From Gp6-AA40 sp035492455 (GTDB lineage: Bacteria; Acidobacteriota; Vicinamibacteria; Vicinamibacterales; UBA2999), in the NCBI GenBank assembly GCA_035492455.1, contig DATJJE010000009.1, positions 1 through 64,000 of the forward strand: a stretch of 64,000 bases of DNA, given 5' to 3'. The position numbers and the translations under genes were made by a program. Within the stretch, counting starts at the first letter, position 1. Each line of letters opens with the position of its first letter. The notes below the pieces were generated by a model. That model was given only the letters and a program-made list of their open reading frames with translations. It searched no databases and was not told the DNA's origin. Shown in pieces: positions 32,213 through 44,563 of this stretch.

Positions 32213-34813
32213 ATGGACTTCAAGAAGCTCACCGAAAAGGCGCAGGAAGCAATCATGACGGCGCAGAACCTCGCGTCGGAAATGACCCACGCCGAGATCA
32301 CGCCGGAGCATCTGCTGGTCGCACTCGCCGAGCAGGAAGGCGGCATCGTGCCGTCAGTCCTCCGGAAGATGACGCTCGATCCGAAAGACGTCGCCGGCCA
32401 GGCACGGATGCTCTTCGAGTCGATGCCGAAGGCCTACGGCGCCGACGTGCGGCTGTCGCCGCGCATGAATCTGATCGTCCAGTCCGCGCAGGCCGAAGCG
32501 ACGCGCATGCAGGACGAGTACACCAGCACCGAACATCTATTCCTCGCGTTGGCGGATGAAAAGGGCCGCTCGCCCTCTGCGCAGCTCCTCAAGCGTCTCG
32601 GCGTGACGAAAGACGCACTTTATCAGGCGCTCACCCAGGTGCGCGGCAACCAGCGCGTGACATCGCAGAACCCGGAAGCGACCTATGAGGCGCTCACCCG
32701 CTATGGCCGCGACCTGACCGAGCTCGCCCGCAAGGGCAAACTCGATCCCGTAATCGGTCGCGACGAGGAAGTCCGCCGCGTCATCCAGGTTCTTTCCCGC
32801 CGCACGAAGAACAATCCAGTCCTGATCGGCGAACCGGGCGTCGGCAAGACCGCCATCGTCGAGGGTCTCGCGCAGCGGATCGTCCGCGGCGATGTACCCG
32901 AAGGCTTGAAGAACAAGCGCATCTTCGCGCTCGACATGGGCGCCCTCGTCGCCGGCGCGAAATATCGCGGCGAGTTCGAAGAACGGCTGAAGGCGGTGCT
33001 CAAGGAGATTGCCGACTCCGAAGGGTTGATCATTCTGTTCATCGACGAGCTCCACACCGTCGTCGGCGCTGGCGCTGCCGAGGGGGCGATGGACGCCTCG
33101 CAGATGCTGAAGCCGATGCTGGCGCGTGGCGAGCTGCACACGATCGGCGCGACGACGATCGACGAGTATCGGAAGCACATCGAAAAGGATCCGGCGCTCG
33201 AACGGCGGTTCCAGCCGGTGATGGTGGACGAACCGACGGTCGAGGACACGATCTCGATCCTGCGTGGACTGCGCGAGCGCTACGAGATTCACCACAATGT
33301 GAAATTCAAGGACGCAGCGCTGGTGGCTGCGGCCGTCCTCTCGCACCGCTATATCTCCGACCGGTTCCTGCCGGACAAGGCGATCGACCTCATTGACGAG
33401 GCGGCGTCGAAGCTGCGCATGGAGATCGACTCGATGCCCGCGGAGCTCGACGAGGTCCGACGGCGCATCATGCAGCTCGAGATCGAACGCGAGGCGCTGC
33501 GCAAGGAAAAGGACAAAGCGTCGGTCGAACGGCTCGGCAAACTCGAACAGGAGCTCGCCAACCTGAAGGAAGAACAGTCACGCCTGACCGCGCAGTGGGA
33601 GTCCGAGAAGGCCGCCATCAAGGGGACGAGCGATCTCAAACAGCAGCTCGAAGATGCGCGCACCGAGCTCGCCGCGGCACAGCGCGTCGGCGACTACGCG
33701 AAAGCGTCCGAACTGCAGTACGGCCGCATCCCGGATCTCGAGAAACGGATCGCGCAGGCGGACTCGGGCTCGGCGCCGGCGTCAAAAGGCCCGCGCATGC
33801 TGAAAGAAGAAGTCGACGAAGAGGACATCGCCGAGGTCGTCGCCAAGTGGACGAACATTCCGGTGAGCCGGCTGATGGAAGGCGAAATCCAGAAGCTGAT
33901 TCACATGGAAGAACGCCTCCACAAGCGCGTCGTCGGGCAGGACGAGGCAATCACCGCGGTCGCCAACGCGATGCGGCGTGCGCGCGCCGGGCTGCAGGAT
34001 CCGAATCGTCCGCTCGGCAGCTTCATCTTCCTCGGTCCGACGGGTGTCGGGAAGACGGAGCTGGCACGTGCGCTCGCCGAATTCCTGTTCGACGACGATC
34101 AGGCGCTGATCCGGATTGACATGTCCGAATATCAGGAAAAGCACACGGTATCGCGGATGATCGGTGCGCCCCCCGGATACGTGGGCTATGACGAGGCCGG
34201 CCAGCTGACGGAAGCCGTCCGTCGCAAGCCGTACAGCGTCGTACTGTTCGACGAGGTCGAGAAGGCCCATCCCGAAGTGCTCAACGTGTTGCTGCAGCTG
34301 CTCGACGACGGCCGACTCACGGATGGGAAGGGGCGCACGGTCGACTTCAAAAATGTGGTCGTGATCATGACGTCCAACCTTGGCAGTCAGTTCATCTCCG
34401 AAAATGTTGGTGAGCTGAACGAAGGCGTGCGGCGGCAGGTGACGGAGGCGCTGCGGCAGCATTTCCGGCCGGAGTTCCTCAACCGCGTGGACGAGATCAT
34501 CTTCTTCCATGCGCTCGGACTCGAGCACATGAAGCAGATTATCGACATCCAGGTGCACAACCTCCTGAAGCGGCTCGAGGATCGGAAGATCCATGTCGAG
34601 CTTACGGATGCAGCCAAGGCATTTATCGTCAGCGAAGGTTACGATCCGATGTATGGCGCGCGGCCGTTGAAGCGGACGATTCAGCGCAGCGTGCTGGATC
34701 CGCTGGCCATGCGCGTGCTCGAAGGCGAGTTCCGCGAAGGCGCCCGCGTGACGGTTGACGTCGCGAAGAATGGCCTGACATTCGAACAAGCGCGAACGAA
34801 GACGACGGTTTAA
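32213..34813 (+). CDS. clpB: ClpB disaggregase
   Basis: 866 residues, full family length. It has two Clp N repeats (about 1-145), NBD1 with Walker A GEPGVGKT near 206, the M-domain coiled coil (about 400-540, AQWESEKAAIKGTSDLKQQ), NBD2 with GPTGVGKTE near 607, and arginine-finger/sensor regions ending LKRTIQRSVLDPLAMRVLEG. It resolubilises aggregates with DnaK and DnaJ. It ends TAA immediately followed by the ftsH ATG (34814), so the genes are co-translated. Confidence 0.96.
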   Translation: MDFKKLTEKAQEAIMTAQNLASEMTHAEITPEHLLVALAEQEGGIVPSVLRKMTLDPKDVAGQARMLFESMPKAYGADVRLSPRMNLIVQSAQAEATRMQDEYTSTEHLFLALADEKGRSPSAQLLKRLGVTKDALYQALTQVRGNQRVTSQNPEATYEALTRYGRDLTELARKGKLDPVIGRDEEVRRVIQVLSRRTKNNPVLIGEPGVGKTAIVEGLAQRIVRGDVPEGLKNKRIFALDMGALVAGAKYRGEFEERLKAVLKEIADSEGLIILFIDELHTVVGAGAAEGAMDASQMLKPMLARGELHTIGATTIDEYRKHIEKDPALERRFQPVMVDEPTVEDTISILRGLRERYEIHHNVKFKDAALVAAAVLSHRYISDRFLPDKAIDLIDEAASKLRMEIDSMPAELDEVRRRIMQLEIEREALRKEKDKASVERLGKLEQELANLKEEQSRLTAQWESEKAAIKGTSDLKQQLEDARTELAAAQRVGDYAKASELQYGRIPDLEKRIAQADSGSAPASKGPRMLKEEVDEEDIAEVVAKWTNIPVSRLMEGEIQKLIHMEERLHKRVVGQDEAITAVANAMRRARAGLQDPNRPLGSFIFLGPTGVGKTELARALAEFLFDDDQALIRIDMSEYQEKHTVSRMIGAPPGYVGYDEAGQLTEAVRRKPYSVVLFDEVEKAHPEVLNVLLQLLDDGRLTDGKGRTVDFKNVVVIMTSNLGSQFISENVGELNEGVRRQVTEALRQHFRPEFLNRVDEIIFFHALGLEHMKQIIDIQVHNLLKRLEDRKIHVELTDAAKAFIVSEGYDPMYGARPLKRTIQRSVLDPLAMRVLEGEFREGARVTVDVAKNGLTFEQARTKTTV

Positions 34814-36716
<1,903 letters not shown>

Positions 36717-36730
<14 letters not shown>

Positions 36731-37418
36731 ATCTGGCGGGTCCAAAAGGACCCACCCTCCACTGTCCATTTTCGGGCTGATCTTCCTCTGCTTCGCCACC
36801 AACGCACGCGCCGATTGGCTGTTTGGCGGCTACATGGGCGCGTCGGCCACCTCCACGAACACGCTCACCGTCACGTCTTCCGCGGCGCCATCCTTCGAGG
36901 TTCCGAACGTCGCCTATAAAGGCCAGGCATTCCGCTCGCCGTGGTATTACGGCGTGCGCGTCGGCTGGCTGCCGGCGCAGACGCGCGGCTTCGGCTACGA
37001 GGTCGAGTGGACGCACGCGAAGGCGATCGGTCAAATCGATCCGCATGCCCTCGCGCTCAACGCCTTCCAGCAGTCGCACGGGCTGAACTTCCTCCTTGGC
37101 AATGTCGCCTATCGCTTCGCGCCCGGATGCGCCACGCGCTGCGCGGCCGTCGTCCGCGGGGGCCTCGGCATCTCCACGCCGCACGTCGAAACGACGTTCG
37201 CGAACGTTCATCAGGAGCAGTATCAGTACGGCGGCCGCGCGTGGCAGCTTGGCGCGGGGCTCGAGTATCGCCTGTGGCAGTTCGTCTACGCGATCGGAGA
37301 CGCGCGGATCACGCGAGTCGCCGAGAAGCACCTGCGCGGTGCCGGTGCCGAACTGTCGGGCACATTCTTCACGCGCCATATCGATTTCGGCGTCGCCTTG
37401 AGGCTGCCGGCGCGATGA
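36717..37418 (+). CDS. Secreted beta-barrel-like outer-membrane protein
   Basis: 233 residues if translated from ATG 36717, overlapping ftsH by 14 nt. The start is uncertain because the n-region is encoded by a palindromic repeat (36735-36756). The signal peptide SIFGLIFLCFATNARA is followed by DWLFGGYMGASATSTNTLT, GVRVGWLPAQTRGFGYEVEW and alternating aromatic strands to DFGVALRLPAR. It has the short strands and glycine turns of an OmpA/OmpX-like barrel. It overlaps the PAP2 gene start (ATGA). No specific function. Confidence 0.72.
36735..36756. repeat. Palindromic repeat GGCGGGTCC...GGACCCACC after ftsH
   Basis: A 9-bp stem (one mismatch) with loop AAAA just after the ftsH stop; no T-run. 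Same family as the 44297 terminator. Confidence 0.6.
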
Positions 37419-38128
37419 GGGCTGCCGGCCTCGCTCTCACGTTAACGCTGATGGCGGTTCCGGCGGGCGCGCAGTCGGTCGCGGCGCTCTTTACGTCGCT
37501 GCCTGCCGACTTCGCCCATCTCTTCACGCCGACGAACGGTTTGATTGTTGGAGCCGGCGGTGCGGCCGCGCTCGCCATACATCCGAAAGACGACGAGATC
37601 GCGGACAGCATCTACGATCCCTCAGGTGGGCGGCACGATTTCTTTCGCGCGGGTGCGACCATCGGCGACGGCGTCGAACAAAACGCATTCGCGCTCGGCA
37701 TGTACGTTGTCGGTCGCGCCGCGCATCGACCAGGCATCACCTCGACGGGCGCAGATTTGATCGACGCGCAAATCGTCAACGGCGTGCTGACGCAGGGATT
37801 GAAAGTCTCGACGAAGCGGACGCGGCCGAACGGCGGTCCACACGCTTTTCCATCAGGCCACACGTCGGCGACGTTTGCGACGGCGGAAGTGATCCGCGAG
37901 CACTACGGATGGAAGTGGGGCGCGCCGCTTTACGGCGTCGGCGCGTACGTCAGCGTTTCAAGGATGGTCGACGACAAGCACTGGGCGTCGGATGTGATCT
38001 TCGGCACCGCGATTGGCGTCATCTCCGCACGCGCCGCGAGCTTCGGACATCGGCGGAATGTCTCCGTGAGTCCGATGGCAATCCCGCGCGGCATCGCCAT
38101 CGTCGGCACGCTGCACCGGCAGCCCTGA
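37415..38128 (+). CDS. Secreted PAP2-family phosphatase
   Basis: 237 residues from ATG 37415 (ATGA overlap with the previous stop). A signal peptide ends near VPAGAQS. The three PAP2 motifs are complete: K-x6-RP (KVSTKRTRPNGG), PSGH (HAFPSGHTSATFA) and SR-x5-H-x3-D (SRMVDDKHWASDV). Members dephosphorylate lipid phosphates such as undecaprenyl pyrophosphate or phosphatidate. Only the N-terminal hydrophobic stretch is strong, so a multispan topology is not certain. It converges on ilvD with a 9-bp gap. Confidence 0.9.
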   Translation: MRAAGLALTLTLMAVPAGAQSVAALFTSLPADFAHLFTPTNGLIVGAGGAAALAIHPKDDEIADSIYDPSGGRHDFFRAGATIGDGVEQNAFALGMYVVGRAAHRPGITSTGADLIDAQIVNGVLTQGLKVSTKRTRPNGGPHAFPSGHTSATFATAEVIREHYGWKWGAPLYGVGAYVSVSRMVDDKHWASDVIFGTAIGVISARAASFGHRRNVSVSPMAIPRGIAIVGTLHRQP

Positions 38129-38137
38129 GCGGAAGCC

Positions 38138-39814
<1,677 letters not shown>

Positions 39815-40834
39815 CTACACCGTCACCGGCGCGGGAATGTTCACTGGATCCAGGAATGGCATCATCGAGCGCAGCTTCGCGCCGACCACTTCCACCGGAT
39901 GCTTGGCTTCTTCCGCGCGAATGCGCTTGAAATTCGGCAGTCCCGCCTCGTATTCCGCCATCCACTCGTTGGCGAACTTGCCCGACTGAATGTCGGCGAG
40001 GATCTGCTGCATGACTTTCTTCGTCTCAGCGGTAACGATCTTCGGCCCCGCCGTGTAGTCGCCCCACTCTGCCGTGTCGCTGACCGAGTAGCGCATGTAA
40101 GCGAGACCGCCGCGATAGAACAGATCGACGATCAGCTTCAACTCGTGCATACACTCGAAGTACGCGATCTCCGGCTGATACCCCGCGTTCACCAGCGTCT
40201 CGAACCCCGCCTTCATCAGCGCGCTGACGCCGCCGCAGAGGACCGACTGCTCGCCAAAGAGATCGGTCTCCGTCTCTTCCTTGAACGTCGTCTCGATAAT
40301 TCCCGCGCGCGCGCAGCCGATGCCCTTGCCGTACGACAGCGCCAGCGCCTTCGCCTTACCCGTGTAGTCCTGATGCACGGCGAGCAGACCAGGCACGCCG
40401 CCGCCCTCCGGGAAGATCTCGCGCACGCGGTGCCCCGGCGCCTTCGGCGCAATCATCGTCACGTCGACGTCCTTCGGCGGCACGACGAACCCGAAGCGGA
40501 TGCTCAGGCCGTGGCCGAACATCAGCATCTTCCCCGTCGTCAAGTGCTGCTTGATGTCGGCGTTGTACACCTCTTTCTGTTTCTGATCCGGAATCAGAAT
40601 CATGACGACATCGCCCCACGCGGAGGCTTCCGGAACGGTCATGACCCGGAGCCCGGCATTCTTCGCCTTCTGAATCGACCGGCTGGTGGATGGGAGCCCG
40701 ACGACGACGTCCACGCCGCTGTCTTTGAGGTTGAGGGCGTGCGCGTGGCCTTGCGATCCGTATCCGATGATCGCGACTTTCTTGTTGCGAATCAGATCGA
40801 GATCCGCGTCCTTGTCGTAGTACATCGTCGCCAT
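39815..40834 (-). CDS. ilvC: Ketol-acid reductoisomerase, class I
   Basis: 339 residues, class I length. The Rossmann NADPH site is VAIIGYGSQGHAHALNLKDS; the knotted C-terminal domain holds the Mg-binding acidic residues (ETDLFGEQSVLCGGV). It converts acetolactate to dihydroxyisovalerate. AAGGAG lies 9 nt before ATG 40834. It follows ilvN after a 117-bp spacer with GCGGGT/ACCCGC inverted repeats. Confidence 0.97.
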   Translation of the reverse strand: MATMYYDKDADLDLIRNKKVAIIGYGSQGHAHALNLKDSGVDVVVGLPSTSRSIQKAKNAGLRVMTVPEASAWGDVVMILIPDQKQKEVYNADIKQHLTTGKMLMFGHGLSIRFGFVVPPKDVDVTMIAPKAPGHRVREIFPEGGGVPGLLAVHQDYTGKAKALALSYGKGIGCARAGIIETTFKEETETDLFGEQSVLCGGVSALMKAGFETLVNAGYQPEIAYFECMHELKLIVDLFYRGGLAYMRYSVSDTAEWGDYTAGPKIVTAETKKVMQQILADIQSGKFANEWMAEYEAGLPNFKRIRAEEAKHPVEVVGAKLRSMMPFLDPVNIPAPVTV

Positions 40835-40860
40835 TCTTCAATGCTCCTTATGGGCGAGTG

Positions 40861-40931
40861 TGGCGGGTCGGGCGGGTGCGGCGGTATGAGGCGGACAGGT
40901 TCCTACCCGCCCTACCGGTTTACCCGCCCGT
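40861..40931. repeat. GCGGGT / ACCCGC-rich inverted repeat spacer
   Basis: Several GGCGGGT and ACCCGCC units between ilvN and ilvC that can form a stem-loop on the transcript. No T-run, so an attenuator or processing role is only possible. Confidence 0.45.
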
Positions 40932-40951
40932 CAGCCTTACAGAATACTGGA

Positions 40952-41449
40952 TCAACCTGCCGCGGAGAGCGCCGTGTCGCCGCGGCGCATCGCGACCTGG
41001 CCGCTGCGGACCATTTCAATGATGCCCAGCGGCTCGAGGCGCGCAATTACCGCATCGACGTGCGGCGGCTCGCCGGTGATCTCCAGCGTCATGGTCTGCT
41101 CGCCGCTGTCCACGATGTGCGCGCGGGTTTCGTCGACGACGCGCAGCAACGCGGCGCGGTCATGTCCGGCCACGGCCACTTTGACGAGCGCGAGATCGCG
41201 CGTGACCGCGGGGACGGCGCCGAGATCCTCGACCTGCAGCACATTCACCAGCTTGTAGAGATATGCGATGACACGGTCAGCGCTGACCTGGTCGCTGTCG
41301 ATGACGATCGTCATCCGCGAGATGCCAGGTTCAGCCGTATGGCCGACGCTGAGCGATTCGATATTGAAGACGCGGCGGCGGAACAGCGACGCAACGCGGT
41401 TCAGCACACCCGGTTTGTCTTCGACGAGTACGACGAGCGTATGTTGCAT
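40952..41449 (-). CDS. ilvN: Acetolactate synthase small (regulatory) subunit
   Basis: 165 residues. The N-terminal ACT domain is clear (LVVLVEDKPGVLNRVASLFR, then FNIESLSVG) and the C-terminal half is the second ACT-like regulatory fold (DETRAHIVDSGEQTMTLEIT). It conveys valine feedback to the large subunit. It begins 3 bp after the ilvB stop. Confidence 0.96.
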   Translation of the reverse strand: MQHTLVVLVEDKPGVLNRVASLFRRRVFNIESLSVGHTAEPGISRMTIVIDSDQVSADRVIAYLYKLVNVLQVEDLGAVPAVTRDLALVKVAVAGHDRAALLRVVDETRAHIVDSGEQTMTLEITGEPPHVDAVIARLEPLGIIEMVRSGQVAMRRGDTALSAAG

Positions 41450-41452
41450 GAG

Positions 41453-43171
41453 CTAAATCGGATCGTCGGCCGTTTCCACTAACACCGGGCGTTCAGGACG
41501 ACGGATCATCGCATCGAGATCCGCGCCGGCCGGCACCATCGGATACACACTGTCTTCCTGTTCAACACGGAAGTCGATGACCACCGTGCCTTCCGCGTTG
41601 CGGGCGCGCTCGACGACCGCGTCGACGTCGGGACGCTTCTCGACGCGAAGGCCGACGAGTCCGTGCGCTTCAGCAATCTTCACGAAGTCAGGGCTGCGCA
41701 GCGGCGTCGCGGCGTAGCGCCTCTCGTAGAAGAACTCCTGCCACTGGCGCACCATCCCGAGATAGCCGTTGTTGATGATCGCCACGTTCACCTTCACGGC
41801 TTCCTGAGCGGCGGTGCTCAGCTCGGACTGCGTCATCTGGAAGCCGCCGTCGCCGACGATCGCCCACACTTCGGCATCGGGCCTGGCCATCTTCGCGCCA
41901 ATCGCTGCAGGCAGGCCGAAGCCCATCGTCCCCAGACCACCTGATGTGATGAGCGTGCGCGGATCGTTGTGGTGGTAATACTGCGCTTCCCACATCTGAT
42001 GCTGCCCCACATCCGTGGCGATGATGGCGTTGCCGCTGGTGAGCCGCCAGATGTCGTTGATCACGTGCGCGGCGTAGAGGTGACCGCTGTCCGGCAGTCG
42101 CTGAATGTCGCGTACCGCGGTGTCGCCCTTCATCGAGCCGATGTACTTGAGCCACGGACCGTGGTTGACGGGCTCGAGCATGTCCAGCATCTCGCGCAAG
42201 GTCTCGCGCAGATCGGCGACGATCGCGGCATCGGCGCGGACGTTCTTGTTGATCTCGGACGGATCGATGTCGACGTGGATCTTCTTCGCGTGGGGCGCGT
42301 AGGTCTTGAGGTTGCCGGTGACGCGGTCATCGAAGCGCATGCCGAACGCCAGCAGCAGATCTGCTTCCTGAATAGCGTGGTTCACCCACGCCTCGCCGTG
42401 CATCCCCATCATGCCGATGCTCAGCGGATGGCTGGCCGGGAAACCGCCGATGCCGAGCAGCGTCACCGCGACGGGCGCATCGACCATCTCGGCAAAGGCG
42501 CGCAGCTCCTTCATCGCATTGCTCTGGATGACACCCTGGCCGGCGAGGATCAGCGGCTTGCGCGCGGCCTTGATCAGCTCGACGGCCTTCGCCGTGTCCG
42601 ACTTCGCAGGAATTCTGTGCGCGTGATAGCCGCGCATCTTCACCGGCTTGTCGTCCCACGACCAGTCGAAAGACGCCTGCTGCGCATCTTTGGTGATGTC
42701 GACGAGGACCGGACCCGGACGCCCGGACTTGGCAAGATGAAACGCCTCCTTCATCGCGGGCATGATGTCTTCGACGCGCGTCACGACATAGCTGTGCTTG
42801 GTGATCGGCAGCGTGATGCCGCTGATGTCGGTCTCCTGGAACGCGTCGTAGCCGATCAACTTGCCGGGCACTTGCCCGGTGATGCACACCATCGGCACCG
42901 AGTCCATCTGCGCGGTCGCAATCGGCGTAACGAGATTGGTGGCTCCGGGACCGGACGTCGCAATCGCAACGCCGACTTCACCGCTGGCGCGGGCATAGCC
43001 GTCGGCCATATGCCCTGCGCCCTGTTCGTGGCGGACGAGGACGTGCCGAATCGGGTAATCGAGCATGGCGTCGTAGGCCGGCAGAATGGCGCCGCCCGGG
43101 TACCCGAAGACAGTGCGAACCCCCTCGTGTACAAGGCATTCCCAGATGATTTGCGCACCCGTCCGTTGCAT
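41453..43171 (-). CDS. ilvB: Acetolactate synthase large subunit
   Basis: 572 residues with three TPP-enzyme domains: FGYPGGAILPAYDAM and catalytic Glu in VRHEQGAGHMADGYAR at the N-terminus, a central FAD-binding domain, and the C-terminal TPP/Mg motif (IVGDGGFQMT ... NNGYLGMVRQW). It condenses pyruvate with pyruvate or 2-oxobutyrate. AGGAG lies 9 nt before ATG. First gene of the ilv operon; no leader peptide or T-box is visible in its short leader. Confidence 0.97.
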   Translation of the reverse strand: MQRTGAQIIWECLVHEGVRTVFGYPGGAILPAYDAMLDYPIRHVLVRHEQGAGHMADGYARASGEVGVAIATSGPGATNLVTPIATAQMDSVPMVCITGQVPGKLIGYDAFQETDISGITLPITKHSYVVTRVEDIMPAMKEAFHLAKSGRPGPVLVDITKDAQQASFDWSWDDKPVKMRGYHAHRIPAKSDTAKAVELIKAARKPLILAGQGVIQSNAMKELRAFAEMVDAPVAVTLLGIGGFPASHPLSIGMMGMHGEAWVNHAIQEADLLLAFGMRFDDRVTGNLKTYAPHAKKIHVDIDPSEINKNVRADAAIVADLRETLREMLDMLEPVNHGPWLKYIGSMKGDTAVRDIQRLPDSGHLYAAHVINDIWRLTSGNAIIATDVGQHQMWEAQYYHHNDPRTLITSGGLGTMGFGLPAAIGAKMARPDAEVWAIVGDGGFQMTQSELSTAAQEAVKVNVAIINNGYLGMVRQWQEFFYERRYAATPLRSPDFVKIAEAHGLVGLRVEKRPDVDAVVERARNAEGTVVIDFRVEQEDSVYPMVPAGADLDAMIRRPERPVLVETADDPI

Positions 43172-43207
43172 TAAGGCTGACTCCTGTGTGCCAGTGTGCC
43201 TCGTCGG

Positions 43208-43213
43208 ATCATA
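43208..43213 (-). promoter_or_regulatory. Extended -10 (TGATATGAT) for the ilv operon
   Basis: TATGAT preceded by TGA on the minus strand, about 36 nt before ATG 43171. Confidence 0.5.
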
Positions 43214-43268
43214 TCAGTCAAATTGATAGTTGTTCAGACACGATAACCGTCACTAATCGTTTCGGTCG

Positions 43269-43310
43269 TTTGGAGCCTGGAGTTTGGAGCTTGGAACTTG
43301 GAACTTCCAA
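43269..43310. repeat. Low-complexity TTGGAGCTTGG-type spacer repeat
   Basis: Imperfect iterations of TTTGGAGC/CTTGGAAC between the divergent ilvB and 43355 genes. Confidence 0.6.
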
Positions 43311-43354
43311 GATGGTCCAATCCTTGAACTACCCCAGCCCACAGGGGGGCAACG

Positions 43355-44272
43355 ATGAGAAGTCACTGGATGGTCGCGGCGCTGTTGACCACCGCACTCG
43401 TGGCGGGATGCAACGGCCGCAACAACAATAATTCGCAGAATCCTGAGCAGGATCAGGCGTCGAACGCGCCAGCGGCGACGGATCAGACCGTTGCGCCCGC
43501 GCCTCCGACCGAGTCAGTTCCACCGTCCGCGTCTGGGGACAATTCAGCCGTTCGCACGCAGCCGTCCACATCTGCCCGTGCGACCACAGGCAGGCGCGAG
43601 CCGTCGACCCGGGCGGCCGCTCCGTCCAGGACGACGTCCGCGCCGCAGACGAACAACAACTACAGCGGCGAGCCGAACGTTGGCTTGCCGCCGCGTGAAA
43701 ACAACAGCCGTCCGGCGGCTTCCGCTGCCGCTGCGAATGTTCCCGAGTACCGTGAGGTGACGATCGCGGCCGGCACGGCGCTGCCGCTCGAGATGACGTC
43801 GACGATTTCCTCTTCCTCAGCGCAGGTGGAAGCGCCGGTCAGCGCGCGGCTGCAGAACGCGATCACGATCAACGGCGACACCGCTATCCCCGCCGGCACG
43901 GTGCTGCGCGGCACGGTGACCGACGTCGAGCGCGCGGGGCGCGTGAAGGGACGCGCGCATGTGTCGTTCGCGTTCAACGAAGCGACAATCCGCGGCGACC
44001 GCGAGGACCTGAAGACGAATCCGCTGACGTTCGAGGCGGAAGCGACCAAGGGTGAGGACGCGACGAAGGTCGGCGCCGGCGCGGTCGGCGGTGCGATTCT
44101 CGGCGGCATCCTCGGTGGCAAGAAGGGTGCGGCCAAGGGCGCCATCGCGGGCGGCGCGGCCGGCACCGGCGTCGTGCTCGCCACGCGCGGCGACGAAGTG
44201 ACGGTCAACGAAGGAACGAACGTCACCGCGACGCTGGCGCAACCGATGACTCTTCGAATCAGAGTTCGCTGA
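43355..44272 (+). CDS. Glycine-zipper lipoprotein
   Basis: 305 residues. Lipobox VAGC gives a lipidated Cys near residue 19 (ALLTTALVAGC). Residues 20-125 are a low-complexity Asn/Pro/Ser/Thr linker. A beta domain follows (VTIAAGTALPLEMTSTISSS; IPAGTVLRGTVTDVERAGRV), resembling VirB10/TrbI-type or SAF-like folds. Near 235-265 there is a glycine zipper (GAVGGAILGGILGGKKGAAK). It is probably anchored in the outer membrane and may span the wall. A strong terminator follows. Confidence 0.78.
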   Translation: MRSHWMVAALLTTALVAGCNGRNNNNSQNPEQDQASNAPAATDQTVAPAPPTESVPPSASGDNSAVRTQPSTSARATTGRREPSTRAAAPSRTTSAPQTNNNYSGEPNVGLPPRENNSRPAASAAAANVPEYREVTIAAGTALPLEMTSTISSSSAQVEAPVSARLQNAITINGDTAIPAGTVLRGTVTDVERAGRVKGRAHVSFAFNEATIRGDREDLKTNPLTFEAEATKGEDATKVGAGAVGGAILGGILGGKKGAAKGAIAGGAAGTGVVLATRGDEVTVNEGTNVTATLAQPMTLRIRVR

Positions 44273-44296
44273 CGATGTGGCGGCTCTGAACAATCT

Positions 44297-44324
44297 GGCG
44301 GGTCCAAAGGGACCCGCCTTTTCT
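44297..44324 (+). terminator. Rho-independent terminator after the lipoprotein gene
   Basis: A 9-bp stem GGCGGGTCC / GGACCCGCC with loop AAAG and TTTTCT. The stem belongs to the palindromic spacer family (compare 36735). Confidence 0.8.
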
Positions 44325-44559
44325 ATGTGGCGGGTTTGTCCGCCGCCGCAGGCCCGACTGCCGCTTCCGCGGCCTGGAATCCAATCTTCGAATGCGTGCC
44401 GTCGCAGAACGGCTTGTTCGTTGACCCGCCGCAGCGGCACAACGCAACCGGCAGCCGTTCGAAGGTGTACTCCTTCCCTTCCCAGTCCACGACCTTAATC
44501 TCTGCGTCGCCTTCAACCCGGTAGGGTCCGTTCCTCCGCACGGTAATCGTCGTCGCCAT
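44323..44559 (-). CDS. CDGSH iron-sulfur domain protein
   Basis: 78 residues. The C-C-C-H ligand set of CDGSH proteins is present in LCRCGGSTNKPFCDGTH, with D-G-T-H at the end. The N-terminus (ITVRRNGPYRVEGDAEIKVV) is the usual strand preceding the CDGSH fold. It binds a labile [2Fe-2S] cluster and is likely a redox or cluster-transfer protein. It lies 4 bp after rho on the same strand, so may be co-transcribed. Confidence 0.93.
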   Translation of the reverse strand: MATTITVRRNGPYRVEGDAEIKVVDWEGKEYTFERLPVALCRCGGSTNKPFCDGTHSKIGFQAAEAAVGPAAADKPAT

Positions 44560-44563
44560 ACGC

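Noticed and set aside
36735..36756. Terminator after ftsH
   Set aside because: The hairpin has no following T-run and lies inside the start of the next gene; better listed as a repeat.
43172..43354. T-box or leader-peptide attenuator before ilvB
   Set aside because: The -10 at 43208 leaves a leader of about 30 nt, too short for either. No run of Leu/Val/Ile codons or T-box stem is visible.
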